Positions 13,884-27,851 of a DNA stretch of 64,000 bases are shown piece by piece. Origin of the DNA: Panagrolaimus kolymaensis (Eukaryota; Nematoda; Chromadorea; Rhabditida; Panagrolaimidae); assembly GCA_028622995.1 (NCBI GenBank), contig JAJQJQ010000004.1, positions 2,728,001-2,792,000 on the forward strand, written 5' to 3'. The notes beneath the pieces were generated by a model, which was not told the origin of the DNA, made no database searches, and saw nothing but the letters and a program-made list of their open reading frames with translations. Position numbers and translations under genes: made by a program. Every line of letters begins with the position of its first letter. Within the stretch, counting starts at the first letter, position 1.

Positions 13884-16800
13884 TCTTCTTCTTTCTTTAG
13901 TTTTATATATATTTTTTTGTAAACTTAATAAAAATAAAAATAATAATTTTCCATTACCAAAGAAAAAAAAACAATTCAATCCCTTTTCTTCACGTGAATT
14001 TAATTTTCTTCGTCTTTCTTTCTTGCTTCTTTTTTGTTGTTGCTGTTTCCACCTGAAAAACAAAAAAGCGATAGATAGATGGAAACTTGATTTGGTTGTC
14101 GATGTCAAATTTGTTGGGTTTTTTACTCCCTTCATTACTTTCTTCTTTTTTTTGAAAGGGTGGCTATCAATTCAATTTGATGATAAACAACTTTCGTTCA
14201 TGCATGCACGAAAAATAAAAAGAAAAAAAAATGAACGGGGCGAGAAAAAAAATAAAGAAAAATAATTCCAAAGGAAGAAAAAATTTTTAAACAATGATAA
14301 GAGAAGAAAATAACTTGAGTATTTAAGTTGTTGGTGATACATTAGTTTTTTTTGAAAGGAAGATGGCTGTAAAAAAATTTGGAGGAAAAAAAATAGGGTG
14401 GTATTTGTGGAAAGAGAAGATGTATTTTCTTGAGAAGTTTATTAAAACGATTGAAGGAGAAAAATTAAACCAGAAAGGTCCTCTAAAGCACCTGGATTTC
14501 TTGTCGTAGCTTTGAGAGATAAAGATTATGGTTTCATGGATTTATTATTGCGATACAAATTTTAGAAATTATTTGTAAGATTTTATTCAAAATCGGCTTA
14601 AAATAAACTTCTTCTTTTGTAAATTTATAGTATCAAAAACTACAGAAAGTGTCATAGTGAAGCAGAAATTAGCTTTTTTATATGCTTTTAAAAATAAAAA
14701 GTATTAAGAAAAATAAATTCTAGTCTAAATCTCTGTAAAAATCTAAGATAATAAAACAACAAAGAAAAATTAAAGAATAAAATGAGACAAAAAATGGCTA
14801 AAAAATACCAAAGTTTAAATTCAAAATATTTACATTTTATTAATCATCAGCCCTACATAACCCAAAACAATGTTTATGAATAGTAATAACCTTTGCGCTT
14901 GAAAAAAAGGTCATCATCACACATACTTACAAAAACAACAACAAAGTGTGATATAAATATCAAAAAATAAATTGTTGAAAAAAGAATTTAAAAAATGTTT
15001 TTATTATAAAAATAAAAATAGTAATTCTCACGTGAAAAATGAAAAGAAAAAATTGTATTTAAATTGGCCGATGTATTTATTGGGATTTAAATTGAAAGAA
15101 AACATAAAAATATTAAAATTAACTTTGGAAGCTCCCAGGTGGACGGACTAATGTCTTACACTTATGTGACACATAAACTTTTACCAATGAAAAAAAAATA
15201 GGCAAAACACATTTTTTTGTTTTGAAAAATCAAAAATGAGCTTTTAAAAAAGATTTTTGTAAAAAAAATATAGAAGAATAAATTGTTTTTGAATGAAAAC
15301 ATTTATCCTTTGATGTTCTTCGTTTCGAATAGTGACGAACAAGAAACAACAAAAAAAAAGAGAGCAGCAACATTGTGTGTGGCTGAAAAAAAAAAAACAT
15401 GTTCACATGTTCAAATATACCAAGAAAAAAAACACTAAAAGGTTTTGGCCCTCTTACAAAAGTTTAAAAAAGTTACTAGAAAAATCTCGGGATGGATTTC
15501 GTTAAATCAACTTTTTGTGATGTTTTAATTAGAAATATGGAAGTCGAAGAGAGTTTATGAAAAATTCAAAAAAGATTTTTCCTCCTAAAAACAAAACTCA
15601 AATATTCAACAATTTTTTTGTGATTAAATGAAAAAAAGAAAAGACAAACGTTCAAGTAAATATGATTCACCATATCAAAAGCTATTACTATGGAGTTGTA
15701 AATCATTACAAAAGTGCAAAGGTTAAAAAATTGGTGAGTAATTTTTTTGAAGCGAAATAGAAAAATAACCCATACGAAACAAAAATTTCTGATTTTTATA
15801 AGCAAAAAAGGCCGCTATTAACACAAATTTTTTACTGTAAACGTCACCATCTTTCTCTCTCTCTTAACGCAAAAATTCTAAATCAATTTATTCTTTAAAA
15901 AAAATTCTCTGTCAAAGTAAATTTATGTACGTAAAAAACGACGAATGAAGGCGTTCGAGAATGCCTTTTTAAGATTTTTTTTTTGTTAAAAAGTTTCTAT
16001 CTCATTTTTTTTTCTTGAGGCTAAAATTGTTGTAAATTGTTCTCACGGATGCAAAGCAAAAAAAGAAAGAAAAAAGAAGAGAGCAATCGAAAACTCGGAG
16101 ATGAAAAAGAAAAAAAGAAACCTGCTACCATGGATTTTTCAAGTGTGGTTCAAATAAAAAAAGGTGGAGTTCCAAAAATTTTTTATGGGTGAAAAATCTT
16201 GAAGAAAAAAAAACAAATATGTACATACATATATGTTTTTGGCAACAATAACTACATACATCCAAAAAAAATAACAAAAAATGCCGAGAATAATGAAAAC
16301 CACGGGTTCACAACTTTGTTGAAGCATGAAAAACTCAACTTTGGCATCAGAAGATTTTTGAATTGGAACAAAAAAACAACTTTGTTCGAATTGAAAAAGA
16401 AAACAAATTCGTGTATTTTTTGAATTGTTGCAATTGTAATGATTTTCTTCACGAATGATGCACACTTGAGGTAAATACTAAAAGCAGACATCGAAGAAAA
16501 AGAAAAAAACAGCTTTGTGAAAGACTAATATGATTTAGCGAGTGTTTGCAAGGAAAATCGGATAATTTTTCGCAGCTTTTTTTCTTCACCAATTTGAAAA
16601 AAAACAGCGAAAAAAGGTAAAAAGTTAAAAGGATATTTGATTTTGTAAAACTTTTATAATTCTTAAAAAATGTCTTCATTTGAGACAAGACCCCATTTTT
16701 GTTGCAAGATTTGCGTAAAAAATGATGTATTATAAAAAATAACACAAAATTTGTATCGCTAATTACGACACATGTGTTTGAGTAAAAAAAAATACACTTT

Positions 16801-19800
16801 GCTTTTTTTAACTAAAATTTTTTGCTTTTTTAAAAATAAAGCAGCGCAAATTTCCGGTGTCAAATTTTATATTCTCTCATCTCGAAGAAAAAAAAACTCA
16901 AACATAGAATAAAATAAAAAAAAGATGAAAAACAAATAGTTGAAAACTACGAAGAAAAAATATTTTTTTTAGTTTTATTTTTATATTTCTGAAAAAAAAA
17001 AAAAAAAGATTTGTCTCTTTAAAAGTTTTTCTTTAAAAAAACGTCATCTGAAGAAGAAGCAAACTCCAGTGAAGAGAGATAACTTATATCAGCATAAATA
17101 ATTCAATGAATGAATCCTGTGAGAAAAAAAATATAATCAAAGAAGAGACAAAATGATAATGGTTTTGGTGTTTCACACTTTTTTAAACTCGTTCAAAGAT
17201 TAAACATAAAATATGCACTACTTCGATCAGCTTTGATTAAATTACTAATGCATTTAAAAAAGTTTTTTTAAATGATTTTTGGAATTTAAAAAAGGTTGTT
17301 TTGATTGTTGTTGTTTTTGAAGGGAGTATGAGAGGAAGGTAATTAGCATATGCATATGTATGGTGGAAGCAAAAACTCAAAACTATGACGGTTTATTAAT
17401 CATAAAAAATATTATACAACTACACAATTTGTGAAAGATTTAAAGTTTAAAAGTGGAGGACTTGTTAAACATAGAAAAAAACAGATGTCAAAATTTTCGC
17501 AATGAGAAGGAAAGGTATTGCCAAAAAACTCTTATTTTATTTAACAAAAACCAAAACCAGCAAATAAGGTTGGTTAATTTTTAAATTAAACAATAAATAA
17601 AAGAGTTCGTGTAGGGCGACGGAAACAAAAAAGTGCAGAAAAAAAAAGCGGAAAATTGGAAAAGTTAATTATCGAATGTTTGATCGGATTAGTGCGTACA
17701 AAAAAAAACAAAAAAAAGTTGAACGAAGGTAATTTTTCTTTTTTAGGTTCTTTACATTTTATACCATTAATGAAACGACTTTTTTTTATAAAAAAAAGGT
17801 TTAATTTAATATTTAAAAAACTAAAGAGTTTCTAAATGCTAGTTTCTAAAGGCAAAGAAGCAGGCGAGAAGTTTCACTTCCGATGACATGTTAGAATTAG
17901 ACCCTCCCTGAAGGCATTAAATAAAAAAATAAAATAAAAAAATATATAAAGAACATATGTTTCCGTGTTTGCTAAAAGCCTTTTTTGAAAAAGCATCCAA
18001 ACCTCTTTTTTTTTTTTGCAACATTCCACTTATTTTTTTTCTTTTTCAAATAACGGCATTGAAAAAAAGCTGCCGATGGAGGCATCCAACCTCACCAGCT
18101 AGCTTTTTTTTCCTTCCTCCCTTCCTTTTTTTTCTGTTTAATTCTCGTCGTCAGCTTTTTTCACGGAGTGCACACGCAAAGACAGCCGCGGCAACGAACT
18201 TGGCTCAATTTTTCTTTTCTTTTTTCTTTCTGTTTTTTATTTTTAATGCAACATAAGAAGAAGTGGAGTTCCCACAGCTGCTGTCACACAAAATAAAAAG
18301 ACGTACGTGTGGTGGTTGTGAAGACATGCGCGGATGGATGTAAAGGAAAGAAAAAAAAAACCCTAAAGGGTTGGTCCGTAGTATTTCATACTTTTTCTTC
18401 TTTCTTTTTTTTTTATCATCATACATAGACTCTCTCTTTCTCACTCACTTTGCTTTTTTTGCTTTGCTATTTTTTGTGTTTTTGAAGAAAAAAAAATGAT
18501 TGCAAAATGTCGCTTCACTTGTTTCAGTGCAGCCGCAAAAAAAATATAAAGAGGATGGAGAGTCTCGATGAACACCATTTTTTGCTGCTGCTATCCGCAT
18601 ATTTGACAATTTGCTTGCTTGTTGAAAGAAAAACGAGTTGAAAAGGGACCTCGAGAAACATAGTATGTGAGAGAGAGAGTTTCGGTTTTCCATCAACCAA
18701 CGACAACAACATTCGTCGTTGTCGACTGACGACATCCACCAACCAAGCAAGCAAAAACAGAGAAAAGACTTTCGCAAACCTCTAAAATAAAAAATGCAAA
18801 AAGAAAAAAAATTAACAAACTCAAAAATAAAAAAATGAAATGCGCAAAACTTTTCTCTACAGAAAATTTGACGACAACGAAGACATCGACTACATATGTT
18901 TCTTTTATGTATGTTAACAATTGAGTCGAGTTGAATAGGTGGGGTTGAATTGAGTAAAATAAAAAAAGACACACGTGAATTTTGTGAAGTTTTTCTTTTT
19001 TGCAATTTGTCAAGTAGCAAGCAATCATGTATTTTTTTTAGCAAAAAGGTAAAAAAAATTGTTTGAAATCTTTTAAAATAAAAAAATAAAGGGCCTAAAA
19101 AATTTTTTAAAACTTTTTTTTGTCAATGAAAAAAAATGAAATATAAAAAACAACAATGTTACTTGAATATTTATGTCCTTAAAGAGAGAATACAAAGAAA
19201 TGTGTCCGGGTAAAGACCAAATTTTTAATTGTGCTTTTTTAAAAGGAAGTGAGTTGGGTTGAAAACACAAATATCTTTTACTTATGTAATCAAAGACATA
19301 AAAATTTAACTATAAAATCAATTTAGGCTTAAAACCTGGAAAATTTTGATAATTTTTGGAAAATCAAAATGCTTATTTAGTTAGAGATATTGTAAAAAAA
19401 AAGAGGTGAACGTAGGGTACCGAGCATTTTTTAATAAACAAAAGCACCAAAAACATTTATCTGCCTCTAAGAATTCAACTAACGTAAGCCATTTTTTCAA
19501 ACCGATGCCACTAGCAAATTTTCACTTTTTTTTATTTACCCTTATTTTTCTATAGTTTTTTATTGTTTTATTATTTATCAGATTTTGTTCAAAAACATTT
19601 TATCTTATGACTTTTTTCTTTTTTAATTAAAGGTGCATCCAAATATGGACTTCTTTATTAGCTACTCAGGATTAAAAAGACGGTGATAGAATGCAATTTA
19701 GTTTTATCTTTCTCACTCCCAAACAAACTAGCAAGTCGGGGATTAAAAAATCTTATTTTTTTATATAAATAAAGCTTATTAATAAAAAAGTGTAAATAAC

Positions 19801-22529
19801 TTTTAGCAAATATCCCTTCTTCTCTTTTCTCCTCGATGTCATTAAAAATTGGAAGAAGGCAAAAAAGAAAAAAGAAGTGGCACTCCTTCCGTGACAACAC
19901 TTTTTTTATACATACGTAAATGACGCTTACAATGGCATCGCATGCTTTTAAACATACATACTATCAAATCGGGAGCTATATGCTATATTCTGTTGCTGAT
20001 GGCATTTTGTAAATGAAAGAAGACTTTTTTAGAAAGAAAAACTTCTTTTTCCTTTTACATTTCGTCATCTATGTACTTATTTTTAAATATAATAGGCTTC
20101 CGTCCCAAAGCCTCCACAATTAATTTGTAAAAAATAAAAAAACTTTTTTTAGTGAAACTACAAAAAAATTATTTTTTTGTTATAAGAGATACCTGTTTTT
20201 TGTTGTAGTTTTTAGTTTAACAAAAAATGGGAGTAAAAAATAGTGAATAGAAAAAAATCGAAGTAAATGTCCCAATCAAAACAAAATTAGTGAAGAAAAA
20301 AAAGTATGTGAAATTTTTTTGGTAAAAACAGAAAATTTAAAAAAAAGTGAACAAATTATTTTAAAGAATGAAAATGCGCCAGCCAGGCTGAAAGCCTGAA
20401 ACAACATTATAACAGGAAGGAAATAAAACATGCAGATGAAAAAATAATATAAAACAGAAAAATTAATTTTTTAACAACACCAAAAAAAAAGAAGATGAGG
20501 GACACATAGAAATATGTGTATTATATTTTATTATTGTTAAAACATATAACATAAAATATACAACATCAGAGACTTCGTTTCTCACGTTTTATATATTAGA
20601 AAGAGAATAAAGAATAGCTGACGATGATGGAAGATAATGGAGACATTTAAAAAAAACTTGAGCAAACATTACAAAAATAAAATGGACTCCAAAAAAAAGA
20701 AAAAGAGCAAAGAATTGTTTTGTGTTCAAATTTTTTCTTTTTTTTGAAAGAGGTCTTACAAAATCGGATTTCAATTTAAAAAAACTCAAACAAGTGTTGC
20801 TCGTAAAAAGATTTTTTTGGTGCTGATGTACCATGATTTGTTTATTGGAACGAATGAACTCAATTAATTTTTTTTATTGAAATAAAAAAATTGGATTTCA
20901 AGTGACGAGGGTTACGATATTAAACACAGTTATTTAATTTTTTTTCCACAACAAACAGAAAATGAGTATTTTGGTTGCAAAAGAGATTTACACTCTAAGA
21001 AAAATGCTGAAGCGGCCTAACTAACCTAAATATTTATTTTTAAAAAAATGTTGCTTTACTCTTTCAAAATAACTCTGCTATTAAAAACGTATTATAATGA
21101 AAGCTACTGTTTTCAATAACTAATAATTGCCTGTTTTTAACTTCCTTTCATTTTTTTCTAATAAAAAAAGAAAATAAACTTTTACAAAAAAAAAAAGAAA
21201 TTACACCTTCCATTCATTTGGAAAATAAAAAGTAATAAATATGGCAGAATGAGATAATCCTTCTTTTTGTGTTTGTGTATAGTAAAACACCACTAAACAA
21301 CACAAATATTAAAAAATAAAAAAAGAAGAAAGTTAATAAAGGTATCAAAACTGCGCGCGTCACAAAAGAAATAAAAAAGAACAAAAAAAAACACCTTTCA
21401 AAAAGAGAAACCGACACATACAAAGTATGTAGAAAAAAATATTATTTACGACAAAAGTAACTAATACTCTTTAAAAAAATTACTCTCATCTCTCTCAAAT
21501 GTTAAACCCATCTTCATTTTCTTTTTTGCTGCTGCTGTAGTTAGAAAAAAATAGAGAGTTAATTTATCTTTTAAGCATCTTCCTCTTTAAAAAAGAAAAG
21601 ACAAAAGGCGGAACTTCCAAAAAAAACAGCAAAAAAAAGGCAAACAGAATTTTTTTTTGCTCATCCAAAAAGTTCCAAAAAAGTTTTTTGTTGTTGTTGC
21701 AATTGCGGACGGTTGTCAAACTAACAACGAAGACTTAAGAAAAAAAAACGTTGTTGTCATCGTTGCGGGTGTCGTCGTTCTTGTTTTATCACGTGTAAAA
21801 CATAAAAGAAAAAGAAAAATAAAGAAAAAGGGAACAAAAAAAGGTTTTACATTTTTTTCTTGAAGACGTCACAGGTTGGTTTTAATTTTCTCCTATTCTT
21901 TCATCTTTTTCTAAATACTTTTTTTTGCTAAGAAAAAAATAAGTGTTTGAATGCAAAAAAAAGATTTCACAAAAACAGATCTTTGAAGAAAAAAAACATT
22001 CTTAATTTCTTAATTTTATAAAAAAGTTTTATGAAAATAACTTTATTATGAACTTTCTTCCTTCTCTCACACAAAGCCGGAAACTTGACATTTTGTTGCA
22101 AAATACAAAATAAAAATAAACAAGCTTATTAAAATAGAAAAGTATAATTATATATTACCGTATACTTTTTAGAACTCTCATTAAACTTCCAAAAAAGAAA
22201 AAAACAACAATTTTTGGATGTGTTACATTTGGGCCACCACCGACATACTCGTTAGCAAATGAAAAAGCTCGCCGCCACCGCTTCTGCTGGCAGGCAAGCA
22301 GCTTGTTAGCTGCATTTAGCTGCAGTTTGTAATAAAAATATTGATTGAAGAAAAGAGAAAACAGAAAGGTAGCAAACAAGCAAACAAATGGACTGAGCTT
22401 TCCATGCAATAAAGCAAAACATTTGTGAATGAGCTTCCCAAAATAAAACTATGAAAACTGCTTTTTTGTAAATTTTAAAAATGAATTTAATTTATGGATA
22501 ATAATAATATGAAACGATGAAAAAATATT
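13884..22529. other. 8.6-kb gene-free AT-rich interval
   Basis: The interval is upstream of the divergent SAEG-1-like gene and of the small membrane protein gene. All ORFs here are short, F/K/N/S-rich and without splice-compatible partners. A small hairpin with a GAA loop is visible near 20384-20398. Otherwise I see nothing beyond homopolymer tracts. Confidence 0.6.
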
Positions 22530-23717
22530 ATGGCTTTATGCTGTCATAAAGTTATTGAACTTATTACTATGTAAGTTTTTTTCTTCTAAATTTAAAAATA
22601 TAAATTTGAAGGTTAACTTTAAAAATTAACTTAGGAAGGAGTAAAAAAAGATTTATAAATTGGCTCAATTTATATAAAAAGAAAAAATAATTGGAAAATT
22701 TATTATTTGAATCTTTGAGAAATAATTAAACCTTGATGTCTCAAGAGCATTGGTTCCTAAAAATAGAAAATTAAATACCAAAGTTTTATGTAAGGTTTTC
22801 CTTTAATTTTTAGTAATTTTTTAGAAAAGTTTATAAAATTAATATTACCAACGAAAAAAATTCAATAGCAAATCAAAAAAAGATTATTCTTCCACAATTT
22901 AAGAAAAACGAAATTAAGAATTTTTATTGGTTCGTTGTTGTTAGATTCAGAAGTTTAAATATTTTTAAAACAATTCTTAAATTTATGTTGATTTTCGTAG
23001 TTAATTGCTTCTTGCCACCTCAAATAACCGGAATTTCTGTTTATACTAAACAAATACTTTCATATTTGTTGTTGCACTTTTAATTATTTTTAAACTCAAA
23101 AATAAAAAAAAATATTGTTATGTTTCTACATAAGGCTTCTGTTTCTAAAGGGAACTAAAAAACATAATTTACTAATATCTTTGTAGTTTTAAAGTACACA
23201 GTGGCCATCTGCTTTATTTATAAAATTAAGTTAAGAGTCATCGACGTCAAGATAAAAATCCAAAAATATAATAAATAAATTAAAGTTGAAATTATTCATA
23301 ATCAAAAAAAATTTCAGTTTATTGGGATTTTGTTCTTATTGTTGCACATATCGTTTACTATTTCGTAAAACTCGAAATCGAGCTTTTTGTGATTACATTT
23401 TCAAAGTTCAAATACTTTTTCATTGGATTTTACTTATGGCTAATTCTCCAGCGAAACCATTCCCAAATATTGAAGCAAATGAAAAATATTTAAATGATAC
23501 TCCAGCTTTTATTTGTCTTTCATTATTGCTTGGAATCTCACTGATTTCAATTTCATTTTTTGCTTTTATTCATTATTCTTTCACAGCTTCTATGGTGGTG
23601 GTAACGATCGTATTGGGATTGTGCCAATTTATTTGGAAATTTGAAAGGACTCCATTTTCACATGGTGAATTTGGTTTAATGATGCATTTTCATAAACATT
23701 ATCATGAGGAATTGTAA
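22530..23717 (+). CDS. Small multi-pass membrane protein, unknown family
   Basis: Exon 1 is 22530-22570 and encodes MALCCHKVIELITI. It ends at a GTAAGT donor. Exon 2 is 23318-23717 after a TTTCAG acceptor, and the 746-nt intron joins them in phase, giving 146 aa. Hydrophobic segments lie at about 8-27, 77-99 and 103-120, with a shorter one at 41-54. A basic RKTRNR patch follows the first segment. The C-terminus is histidine-rich (HFHKHYHEEL). A PFPNIEANEKYLNDTP loop separates the halves. I do not recognise the family. A shorter reading would start at Met54 (23436), but the reading upstream of that Met is coding-like and joins cleanly to the tiny first exon, so I prefer the long form. AATAAA overlaps the region just after the stop codon. 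Confidence 0.7.
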
Positions 23718-26700
23718 AATAAATTTATTTTTAAAAAGCATTATTAATTTCACTAAATAAAAAATAGCTCTCGAATGTTTAAAAGAATTTTTATGAATTT
23801 GTTGTCACATACATACAAAGCAATGATTCGCATGGAGGTTCGAGTAATAAAAATCAAAAGACTTTTGAATTGATGTGATTATACTATCAAATTTCGTTTA
23901 TTGTTAATACACTTTTTGTTGGAAATAAAATTAAAATAATTGTTTAAAATTACTTGTATCTTCCTCTCTATACATAAAAAACTATAAATATTGTATATCT
24001 TCCATCGAGCTGTAATCATTTACCAATGAAAAGGTTTCAAACAACAACAATATGTAATCAACTGATAAAAAGAATGACCTTGAATTTCATAATAAATTTA
24101 TCAAAATATTACAGAAATCGCAAACTCTAGAACAACGTTGGTCAAAGCAAAGCCATCGAATCAAAACTAAAACCCGATAAAAATTTTCTCAAATTATTTT
24201 CTTACATCTTGCATGCCTGGTTATTTATTGCATATTTACTTTCCATCGATATTTTATACTTATGTATAAATGTGCTCCACAGATTTAGAAATGCAAGTTG
24301 TTACTGCTGTAATAAATCTTATTTTACAAATCAAAGTTACAAAAAACAAATGTATTATTATAAAATTATCGTCATTTTTACAATTTTTATATATCATTTT
24401 TCTGCCATGGTTACTAAAATAAAGTGTATAAAAAAACTTATAAATATATTTTAATAAAGTTGTTAAGCAAAATAAATCTCCCTTGATAATTTGATTTTTT
24501 TTACTAAAAACGCATTTACCATTTTTATATATATCTATTTTTGTTATTTTTCAACATCAAATTCAAAGAATAATGTTAAGTTTAAGTGCTTTTTTCTTAC
24601 AAATCACCTTATACTTGCTTTTCCTTCTGCAAAAAAACGAATGTCAAAAAAGCCATAATCAAGTTGTCAAAATACTAAATGTGGCATTCATGACAAAGTT
24701 TTCTTAAAATTGAAACCTGCATTTTTTTTGAAAGCTTCGTTTTTCTCTCTCTGTTTTTTCTTTCTTTTTTGTTTGTTGGAAATGGCATTTATGCCGCTCT
24801 GCCGCCTGCTTTCGTTGCTTGTTTGTTACGTCAGAGTTTTTATAGTTAAAAAAAAAATGACATCATGGAATCATTCTTTCCTTTCTCTTTCTCGCACTTG
24901 AGTGCCATAGGCATTTTTCAGATTCCAACGTCTCTAAGCTTCTTTTCTTTTTAACTCTCCACTTTTTTTTGTTTGGCATCTTTTTTCTCTCTCTGTTGTT
25001 TTTGGTGCTTTTGGTTATATGTTTTGTTTTTTAACTCCTTTGTGGTATAAAATTATAAATAATAAATTCTAATGTTGGAATTAAAATAATATCATAAACA
25101 AAAAATGAGGAATCTTGATTCTTCGCTGAAAACTTTTGTTAATCATACATTCGATACGAGATGCAGACCTTGAACTACCGTATGGTCTTTTCTTAATTAG
25201 ATTTAGAGCTCCTTGAAGCTTTCATTAATGACCCAAATTTTCTTTTATCCTCCTTTTTTTCTCCTTCCATTTTTTTATTTTGGAATGCCTCTTCTTGTTG
25301 GGTGATGGTAATTGTGGAAGAAGAAGAGGACGCTCCTCATTTTATTGATGAATGCTTTCTTTTTGCCATTCCAAAATTCTTTTTTTCATTCTATCTATTT
25401 TCATCACATCCATCCAGCATACACGCCATCATTTCGTTTTCCCTCGTTATTTTTTTATACGTGTACGTTTGCGCATTTTCATTTTTTCCCAGCTTTTTTT
25501 AGTTTCATCCAAAAAAAGTATAGAAACAAATTGGCATTCGTATAGTTTTTCATTTCGTATTCTTTATCCAAATTGACTTCGAGTGACTACTCTCCATTTC
25601 CTTTTCACTTGTTAAATGTCAATTTTTCATTTCCTTTTTGTATCAAGTTTATATCATTTTTTCATTATTAAAAAATATACTTTTTGTCAAAAAATATTAA
25701 AACTGAAATTATTTAATAAAGCCGCAAAAGTGCTTACATACATTCATTTCATAATTACACCTCCGCAGTGTCTCAAGAAGTCTTACAATAAAAATCATTA
25801 TTACTTTTACATCAAATTTTTTTGAGTTTTATTCTCGAATCGAAAAGGTATTATTCTTTCATTGAAGCTACTTCTAATCTCTTGAATATTTCTTTTTTCT
25901 CGTCATATTTATTAAGTGCCATATTTGACAACTTACGTCAAAATACATTTTATAGTTAGTTGTATTAAAGTTTTTCGTATCAACATGTTTTTTCCTCTTT
26001 CAGCCTTTCCCATTTATTTTTTTGTCGCTTTTAAACTTTTAGCCTCAAAAAAGTTGCCCATGTAAAAAAAAGCTTTAAAAATAGTTGATATATCCATTAC
26101 ACTTTATTTTCTGCTCTCCCTCGCTCTCCTTCTCTTTTTACATACAATTTTTCTAAATTAGTTTTTTTTCTTTTCTTCCCTTCTTCGCCTTTTTTCACAA
26201 AAAAAGTAAGCGAAGGCGCGGCTTATACGTACGTTATTAATTTATTTCTCTTTTAAACAACAATACCGCGTCACCTGAAATAGTATGTAATTACGTGTTT
26301 AGCTTGCTTGAAAAGGAAGCAACAGAAAAAAAGAAAGAAATTTGACATCATCATTGAATTTTCTAAATAAAGTCATCGATGAGGTTTTATTTTTCTTTTA
26401 TTTACTCTTTTTTAAATTAAGCTTCAAAAAATCTTTCTTTTTGGGAAGGAATCTATCTTAGCTCTCTAGAAAATTCTATTGTTTTGTTTTTCTGCTCCTT
26501 CGAATGATATTAATAAAATGCCTTAAGGCGATGGCACAATAATATTAAGTTATTCATTGAAAGAATTATGTCGTCGATGTTGTTGCTGCCTTTTTTTCTT
26601 TGAATTTTTTTCTTGCTTGCTTCTCTTTCTTTTTACGAGATGTCATTACTCTTTTTTTCTTGATACTTTGTTCTCTTTTTTTGTGATGTTGTTTCTCAGA

Positions 26701-27851
26701 AAAAATGGCAAAATAAAGAAGAGGAAATGTCAATGCTACTAGCAATAGCAGTTTGAACGTTTCTAGCATTTTTTTAAGAAGCCTTTTAGCAACCTTTGAA
26801 TGGCACTTTTTTAAACGTTTTTTTCTTGCTGAACGAAATTTAAATGTGCTTTGAAACGGTAGTTTTTTAAGGACGTGGAAAGATTGTGAATAACTAAATA
26901 TGTTGAGGTCGAAGTACAAAGAAAATGGTTTGGGTTTCTTTCAAAAGGGTTTCTTTTGCAAACATAGCAGCTAAAAGAATGAGAAAAAATAAGATTACCC
27001 ATTACTGGAATCGAACCAAGTCGTCATGGCCGAAGCATGAAGTTGGGTTGAAATCTTAGTCCTCTGAAGGAAGACAACCACCGATCCAAGAATGGAAAAT
27101 TAGTCATAAAGATAAGAATCACTTTTAACTCTACCCATAGCAATTGATTTTTCTTTTAAAACATGTCATTTTCTTTCTATGTTTGATGTTCTTTTTCTGG
27201 ATAGCAATATCTAAAATCTGCTTCTTCTTTTTTACTCGTTCCATTCATTTGCCATGTCATTAAAATAATAATACTTTCTCGAGCTACTTTCTACTTTAAT
27301 ACTTTACTTCTTTCTCATTTCCCACACCTGTCATCCTTTTTTGCCATTAACTTAACATACATACATATAATCGTCATTTTATACATTTACATTTGCTTTT
27401 TTTTCACCTGAGAAAGTCATTCAAAAAGGGTCATAATAAAATCACATCAACATTTTATTTATATTTGTAAGCCTCCGCTAAATTTTAAGTTGGTGTTCGT
27501 GTTCCTCCGCCCTAAAAGGCAAAGCCTTGCATTTGCAACCAAGCCCTATTTGGACTAATCAATGCCTTCCTTATTTTTTCGACCTTCACATTTTTCTTTT
27601 TTCCTTTAATTGAATTCCATTTTCTTTATTTTCTTTTCTTTGAAACGTGCTTTTATGAGAATTTCTTAGAAAAGCTGCCGTGGCTTTCACTTAAGTTTAT
27701 TTAAGAAACCCTTTTTTTTTTTGCATTCTTCTTTTTTTAATCGCGTGTGCTTTTTTTAAGGATCTTCCGTGCCAAAAATAAAAGGTGGTGCGGCAGCTCA
27801 ACGAATGGGCGATTCTATTATTTTATAAAACAAAATATAAAAAACAAAGAA
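23718..27851. other. Intergenic, no supported gene
   Basis: The stretch is T-rich with short F/S/L-rich ORFs on both strands. None has splice partners or a recognisable motif. A reverse-strand tRNA B-box-like sequence occurs near 27009-27019 and is listed separately. Confidence 0.55.
27003..27085 (-). other. tRNA-like remnant (B-box match)
   Basis: Read on the minus strand, GGTTCGATTCC at 27019-27009 matches the tRNA B box. A weak T-stem can be drawn around it. No convincing acceptor stem or anticodon arm forms with the upstream sequence, so this is at most a tRNA pseudogene or the head of an old SINE. Confidence 0.25.

Noticed and set aside
17957..19044. Several ORFs of 76-199 aa on both strands
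   Set aside because: They overlap each other, are dominated by F/K/S from homopolymers and have no motif or splice partner.
20378..20400. Hairpin CAGGCT-GAA-AGCCTG resembling the one at 43801
   Set aside because: No CTRR-T follows at the right distance and no flanking similarity, so it is not called a Helitron end.
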